64,000 nucleotides of DNA, taken from Prinsepia uniflora. Taxonomy: Eukaryota > Streptophyta > Magnoliopsida > Rosales > Rosaceae. The translations under genes were made by a program, and so were the position numbers. The stretch spans positions 10,016,501-10,080,500 of the forward strand of contig CM064873.1 of assembly GCA_032719365.1 (NCBI GenBank), given 5' to 3'. Numbering within the stretch: position 1 is the stretch's first letter; the number at the start of each line of letters is the position of its first letter. Below the pieces are notes generated by a model. That model was not told the origin of the DNA. It ran no database searches and saw only the letters and a list, made by a program, of their open reading frames with translations. This document shows, one piece after another, positions 59,461-64,000 of this stretch.

Positions 59461-60710
59461 AGCACTAGGCCTTCGTCACCAGAAAACACTTCAAAGCCTT
59501 CGTCAAGCGAAGCACTCTAAGTCTTCGCCATGTGAAGCGCTCTAAGTCTTTGCCACGCAAAGCACCTAAGTCTTCGCCATGCGAAGCACTCCAAGCCTTC
59601 GCCATGCGAAGCACTCCAAGCCTTCACCATGCGAAGCATTCCAAGCCTTCTCCCCGCGAAGCACCCCAAGTCTTCACCACGCGAAGCACCCGAGTATTCG
59701 CCATGCGAAGCACTCTAAGTCTTTGCCACGCAAAACACCCGAGTCTTCGCCAGGTGAAGCACTTTAAGCTTTTGCCCCGCAGAGCACCCGAGTCTTCGCC
59801 ACGCAAAGCACTCCAAGCCTTCGCCATGCGAAGCACTCCAAGCATTTTCCATGCAAAGCACCTAAGCCTTCGCGATGCGAAGCACTCTAAGCCTTCGCGA
59901 TGTGAAGCACTCCAAGCCTTCGCCCAGCGAAGCACTCCAAGTCTTCGCCACGCGAAGCACTCCAAGTCTTCGCCACGCGAAGCACTCCAAGTCTTCGCCA
60001 CGCGAAGCACTCCAAGTCTTCGCCACTCGAAGCACTCCAAGTCTTCGCCATTCGAAGAACTCCACGTCTTCACCACGCGAAGTACTCCAAGCCTTTGCCA
60101 TGCAAAGCACCGGCAAAGCATTTTAAGCTTTTGCCCCGCAGAGCACCCGAGTCTTCGCCACGCAAAGCACTCCAAGCCTTCGCCATGCGAAGTACTCCAA
60201 GCATTTTCCATGCAAAGCACCTAAAGCCTTCGCGATGCGAAGCACTCTAAGCCTTCGCGATGCGAAGCACTCCAAGTCTTCGCCCCCCGAAGCACTCCAA
60301 GCCTTCACCCCCCGAAGCACTCCAAGCCTTCGCCCAGCGAAGCACTCCAAGTCTTCGCCACTCGAAGCACTCCACGTCTTTGCCATGCGAAGTACTCCAA
60401 GCCTTTGCCATGCAAAGCACCAGAGCTTTCTCCATGCGAAACACTCTAAGCCTTTGCCACGCAAAGCACCCGAGCCATCGCCATGCGAAGCACTCTAAGC
60501 CTTCGCCCTGCGAAGCACGCTAAGCCTTCGCCATGCGAAACACTCCACACCATGCGGAGCACTCCAAGCCTTCACCATATGAAGCACTCGAAGCCTTCAC
60601 CATGCGATGAACTCAATGTTTTTTCTACTCAAAGCACAAGAAGTCTTCACCATGCGGACCACGCCTCGACTTCGCCACGCGAAGCGCTCAAGGCTCGTCC
60701 CAGCGAGGCA
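59461..60710 (+). repeat. 24-bp hairpin minisatellite in element C
   Basis: About 50 tandem units of CTTCGCCATGCGAAG plus CACTCCAAG. Each unit contains an inverted repeat CTTCGC/GCGAAG around a 3-base centre. The 24-bp period is a multiple of three, so long frames open on both strands (for example 59532-60224 plus and 59624-60220 minus), but these are artefacts of the period. A higher-order duplication of 15 units repeats 59761-59905 at 60121-60265 (offset 360 bp). Confidence 0.93.
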
Positions 60711-60854
60711 CATGAAACCATTCAAGAACATGACTTGTTGGAGTCGGAAAGCTACTAGAAAAAAAACACCTCCAACCCCGCCAAGAGGGGCAAACACCAA
60801 GCCATGACAAACAATGGGCAAATGTTTTAACTTGCGAATTCCAATTCTGCATTT

Positions 60855-61396
60855 CAGTGCACGGGATCGAGATTCATTTGATCATAGCTCGCTCAATTTT
60901 ACTCACCCTGACATGAACTTGATGGCCCTAAAAATATACGGAAGTCAGCTTTCCAATTCCGTGGACCTCACTCAATTTTGAGTTGTGATGAGTTCCCAGC
61001 GAACGTTTTTGTACCTAAAGGTCAATTGTAGGTACCAGCGCACGAGTACGAGATTCATTCAGTCATAGACCACTGAATTTTGATCACCCTGACATAAGGC
61101 CGACTGATTTAGAAAGCTATGGACGTCAGCTTTCCAGCACCATTGATCTCCCTCAATTCCAAGTTGTGACAAGTTCTCCGCAAACATTTTTGTACACAAA
61201 GGTCAACTGCATGAATCAACGCACGAGCACAAGATTCGACCAATCCTATAAGGTTAAATTCAGATCGTCTTGGAACACTCTTTGTGGCAGTTGAAAGGTA
61301 TGGAACTCAGCTTTCCAACCCCACCAGCGGAACTCAATTCAGAGCTAAAATGAAGTCAGAAGACCAAATTTACTACACAAAGGTCAAATATGCCGA
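60855..61396 (+). repeat. Three tandem 181-bp repeats in element C
   Basis: Diverged copies start CAGTGCACGGGATCGAG (60855), CAGCGCACGAG (61036) and CAACGCACGAG (61217). Each carries GTCAGCTTTCCA-like and TTTGTACACAAAGGTCAA-like blocks at the same place. Confidence 0.85.
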
Positions 61397-61989
61397 AAAT
61401 CACAAAACACTCAAAAAAAGTGGAAGACTTCTATTAATGAAAATTAAAGAAGTTGGAAATTCACAAGTTGAATGCTCAAACATGTATTCAATGTTAAGAT
61501 CAAGCCACGAGCCAAGAAGGATCATGAAGCTCATCACCAGGAATGGCACGACCTCAGAATCTCTCCGTCAACCCATGGGCAAGCCTTGGAGGCCTTCAAT
61601 CATCTCATCGTGGACTTTCAGTGACACATCGTCCATGACCTTCTTCAAACAATGGGGGCAACCTCCTCAATATCGCCTACTTGGCATTGATGGCATCTTC
61701 AAGCTCTCTTCCTTCAACTAGGAAATGATTTACGACGTCTCGAGTTTTACAGGGGGCATGATCGATCCTACATTCTATGTTTTGCCTTACTACACCCCAT
61801 TCTGAGCTCAACAAGGTCTTGAAGATCAAGTATCTGGAAGGTTATCTGTCATCCAAAGCAACTCCTTGGAAAGCTTTAATTACTTCATGGCACCACATGC
61901 ACTTCACCTCACGTCATGAGAAGCCTTGCTTCGAAGATGAAACACATCTCGCCTTGTAACTGCAACATGCATTGCCTTGCATCTGGAAC
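61397..61989. other. Element C interior, no gene seen
   Basis: Continuous with the retroelement on both sides. The 145-codon frame starting at 61284 overlaps the third 181-bp repeat and has no recognisable domain. Confidence 0.5.
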
Positions 61990-62430
61990 AAGTCTCATGA
62001 TGGGTTGTGACACGTCGTACTCCAAGTGATGGGACTCCTCGCCTCGCACTTGCACATCTTGCCTTGTAGTTGCATCATCCATCGCTTTGCACTTGCAGCA
62101 TTCCTCGCCTCGCACTCGCAGCATGTCTCGCCTTATAGTTGCACCATGCCTCGCCTTGCAGCTGTAGCGCACCCGTCTTACACTCCGCTACACCTTGCTC
62201 CCACTCTGCTACATCTCGCACCTTACACTCTGCTGCACCTCGCACCGCACTCTGCTACACCTCGAACCGCACACTGATGCACCTCGTCTTGCACTCTGTG
62301 CACCTCGCGCATTGCACTCGGATACACCTCGCGTCGCACTCTGCTGCACCTAGCCTTGCACTCTGCTACACTTCGCCTTGCACTCTACTCATCTCGCATT
62401 GCATTCTGCTTTACCTCCCCATTGAAGGCC
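61990..62430 (+). repeat. Degenerate short tandem array (CTCGCxTTGCACTCTGCTACAC type)
   Basis: About 18 imperfect units of roughly 21-30 bp. The 3' half (62170-62420) is the most regular, with CACTCTGCTACACCTCGC recurring. Open frames across it are repeat artefacts. Confidence 0.75.
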
Positions 62431-62744
62431 TTAACGTTGGCTCCGCCCACACTTGAAGATGATGAGTTCGTCAGCGCGCCAAGCTCTTCTTTTCACAAAG
62501 CATCATAAGCATGTCAACTGGAGGAGCGTCTTGGTGTCAAGTCTATCATCTCTTGAAGTCGGAAGCTCCAACAAGTCCCGGACATGCCACCAGATGGTAC
62601 TCCACAAATGAGGTCTTTAAGACTACACCAGAAGTATACCTTCATACATCTTGAAATGACCGTCTCGGAGAATAGAGCACACCACCGCTGAAATCATTGC
62701 AATCGGATATCCACAGCTCTCAAAATCTACAAAAGATTGAAACT

Positions 62745-62870
62745 GAATAAAATAATATATATTCATTTATATATATTAAAATATATAAACATATAATATA
62801 TTTATTATATATATATTAAAATATATAAACCTATAATATATTTTATTATATATATATTTAACATACAAAG
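62745..62870 (+). repeat. AT-rich block with a duplicated about 45-bp unit
   Basis: TATATATTAAAATATATAAAC occurs twice (about 62776 and 62812) with the same TATAATATATTT follow-up. Almost pure A/T; a candidate easily melted or matrix-attachment-like segment, which is only a suggestion. Confidence 0.6.
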
Positions 62871-63736
62871 CGTTAAACTTGTGAGATCTACAAAAGTGAC
62901 AAACAAGCTGCTGCTTAGCAGCTGGCCAAAAAAAAAAGTTGAAAATAAAGAAGAAGAAGAAGCATCCGCACGCATGGCTGTCTCCTCCCAGCCACATCAA
63001 GCGGCAAACAGCTACTGCACACGCGGAGCCCCCTGCGCCCTCACCATCAACGCGCCAATCAAATGTCTCCCTCTCCTGCTTCCCAACTACAGCCAACGCG
63101 TGTGTCGTCCTCGTCGCCCGCGAAACGCACTTTCGTCGCTGCAGCCCCTTGCCGCCAACATCATCCTCACAGCTTCCCTATCTGCTAGCCGACATACACA
63201 AGGAAATCAAAGGAGGACCACCGGCTATGCAGTTTTGCGGTTTTGCAGTTTTGCTTTTTGTTTTTGACAATTGCCATGACACGTCGCTTTCTCTCCCAAA
63301 ATTTCCAAGACATTTTGGCAATGTCTTCCAATCTGCAAAAGCCAATAGCACGACCGAGATAGAAAAAATAAATAGAGCAACAAAGGGGTATCTACCTGAC
63401 AGACGGCGGGTCAGAATTTCTTCACCACAACGATCAATAACGTCAGCCTCCTTCAACAATAAAATAGTATTAGGGTTTGTTTTTTTTTATAAAAATAAGA
63501 GTCATACTCTCATTTAAATAAAGAAAATTAAGCAAACCTTAATAGTTAATTGGACTTTCAAAACCAATTCAAAGCAGGACTACAAGCCCAGATAATTCCT
63601 TTTTGGGACAAGATCAAAGTCAATCCCCATCTACATCCGGGAAAGAAGAGTCATACTCCTATACGAAATATTAAGACGTGATTTACTAGAACCATAAGGA
63701 GACTACATCCCTTAGGATTCCTCGAATTCCTAAAGC
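62871..63736. other. Element C 3' interior, no gene seen
   Basis: Frames of 128 and 192 codons start at 62881 and 62939 but overlap each other, use unlike codons and show no domain. The region leads to the polypurine tract. Confidence 0.45.
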
Positions 63737-64000
63737 GATGGGGGCATTTGTGGAGCCATAAATTACCGAAATATTCAGAAGCCGCCACGTGGCCAACAAT
63801 TCTCATAATGCCGATATTACCCTTAGTAAAATTGACATCGACATGTAACGGTCTCCGCATTAATTTAATATATTTACCAGCTAAATATATTAATTAATCA
63901 GATCAATGTCGATAATAAATAATTTCCCAACGAATTATTTATTCATTAATAAATAAGTGATTTCACTCGGTACAATCACTTATTTAATATTTTCCCTTTC
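63737..64000 (+). repeat. Element C polypurine tract and start of 3' LTR
   Basis: The tract GATGGGGGCATT (63737-63748) precedes TGTGGAGCCATAAATTACC, the start of an LTR collinear with 37067-37318. The three inverted repeats recur at 63865-63893, 63914-63943 and 63950-63986. The window ends inside U3. Confidence 0.9.

Larger units (their letters stand above)
37067..64000 (+). mobile_element. Element C: gag-only Ty3/gypsy retrotransposon, 3' end beyond window
   Basis: The 5' LTR is at 37067-37569 and the first 252 bp of the 3' LTR are at 63749-64000. Between them are a gag gene (split by a 19.5-kb insertion), several tandem arrays and long non-coding sequence, but no protease, RT, RNase H or integrase that I can detect. 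That is the layout of a non-autonomous gag-bearing terminal-repeat element. Without the insertion its internal region would be about 6.7 kb. The two LTRs differ at roughly 15 of 252 compared bases by eye, so the insertion is not recent. Confidence 0.8.

Noticed and set aside
59532..60224. 230-codon open frame (plus) with a 198-codon frame on the opposite strand
   Set aside because: Both come from the 24-bp repeat, whose period is divisible by three and whose unit lacks stops in several frames. The peptide is just an 8-residue repeat and begins and ends with the array.
59461..60710. CRISPR-like array
   Set aside because: Repeats are directly adjacent with no unique spacers, and the context is a plant retroelement.
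62939..63517. 192-codon frame before the element C 3' LTR
   Set aside because: Starts in a lysine-rich low-complexity run, overlaps another frame and resembles no retroelement protein.

Overview
This is a plant nuclear window, probably eudicot; I cannot name the species. The signs are multi-exon genes with GT-AG introns, plant-type genes (a DUF1635 protein, an ATL-type RING-H2 ligase, cytosolic ribosomal protein L23A, a plastid-type bifunctional RIBA) and very large nested LTR retrotransposons. There are no prokaryotic operons, CRISPR arrays or tRNA genes that I can see.

Layout. (1) 1-24510 is a retrotransposon nest. A Tat-lineage Ty3/gypsy element, here called B, has decayed gag and RT and an antisense plant-mobile-domain (PMD) gene. 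It is interrupted by members of a long-LTR family, here called A (LTR about 2.8-3.8 kb). (2) 24511-37062 is an AT-rich gene island: DUF1635 gene (+, two exons), ATL-type RING-H2 gene (+, intronless), RPL23A (-, three exons), a fragment of a 5S-derived Cassandra-like LTR, and a broken RIBA gene (-). (3) 37067-64000 is a gag-only Ty3/gypsy element, here called C, whose 5' LTR sits 4 bp from the first remaining RIBA exon and whose 3' LTR runs off the window. Its gag frame is split by a 19.5-kb compound insertion (38019-57543) of family A and Cassandra-like sequences. After gag come a 24-bp hairpin minisatellite, three 181-bp repeats and other simple arrays.

Family A has the terminal and priming signals of a Ty3/gypsy retrotransposon (LTR starting TGTAACGACC and ending about GGGTCCTGTCA, an initiator-Met-type primer site TGGTATCAAAGC, and a polypurine tract after a GGACGAAATT motif). 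Its 3.6-kb interior has no recognisable coding sequence, so it looks like a non-autonomous large retrotransposon derivative. Four members are solo LTRs with perfect 5-bp target duplications (AGAGG, CGTGA, TCAAG, AGAAG). Two were verified independently because removing the insertion restores the host sequence exactly.

The most unusual signal is inside the family A LTRs. Each has a hypervariable core made of short hairpin units whose arms change together, for example GGGT..ACCC versus GAGT..ACTC, and GGGCC..GGCCC versus GGGTC..GACCC. The core lies between a GTGAGTGGAC / GTCCACTCAC inverted pair that coincides with splice-donor-like and splice-acceptor-like sites. The 24-bp array in element C is also a hairpin array with paired changes. 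Of the host genes, DUF1635, ATL and RPL23A look intact; RIBA is disrupted by insertion, an in-frame TGA, a splice-site change and a catalytic-loop substitution.
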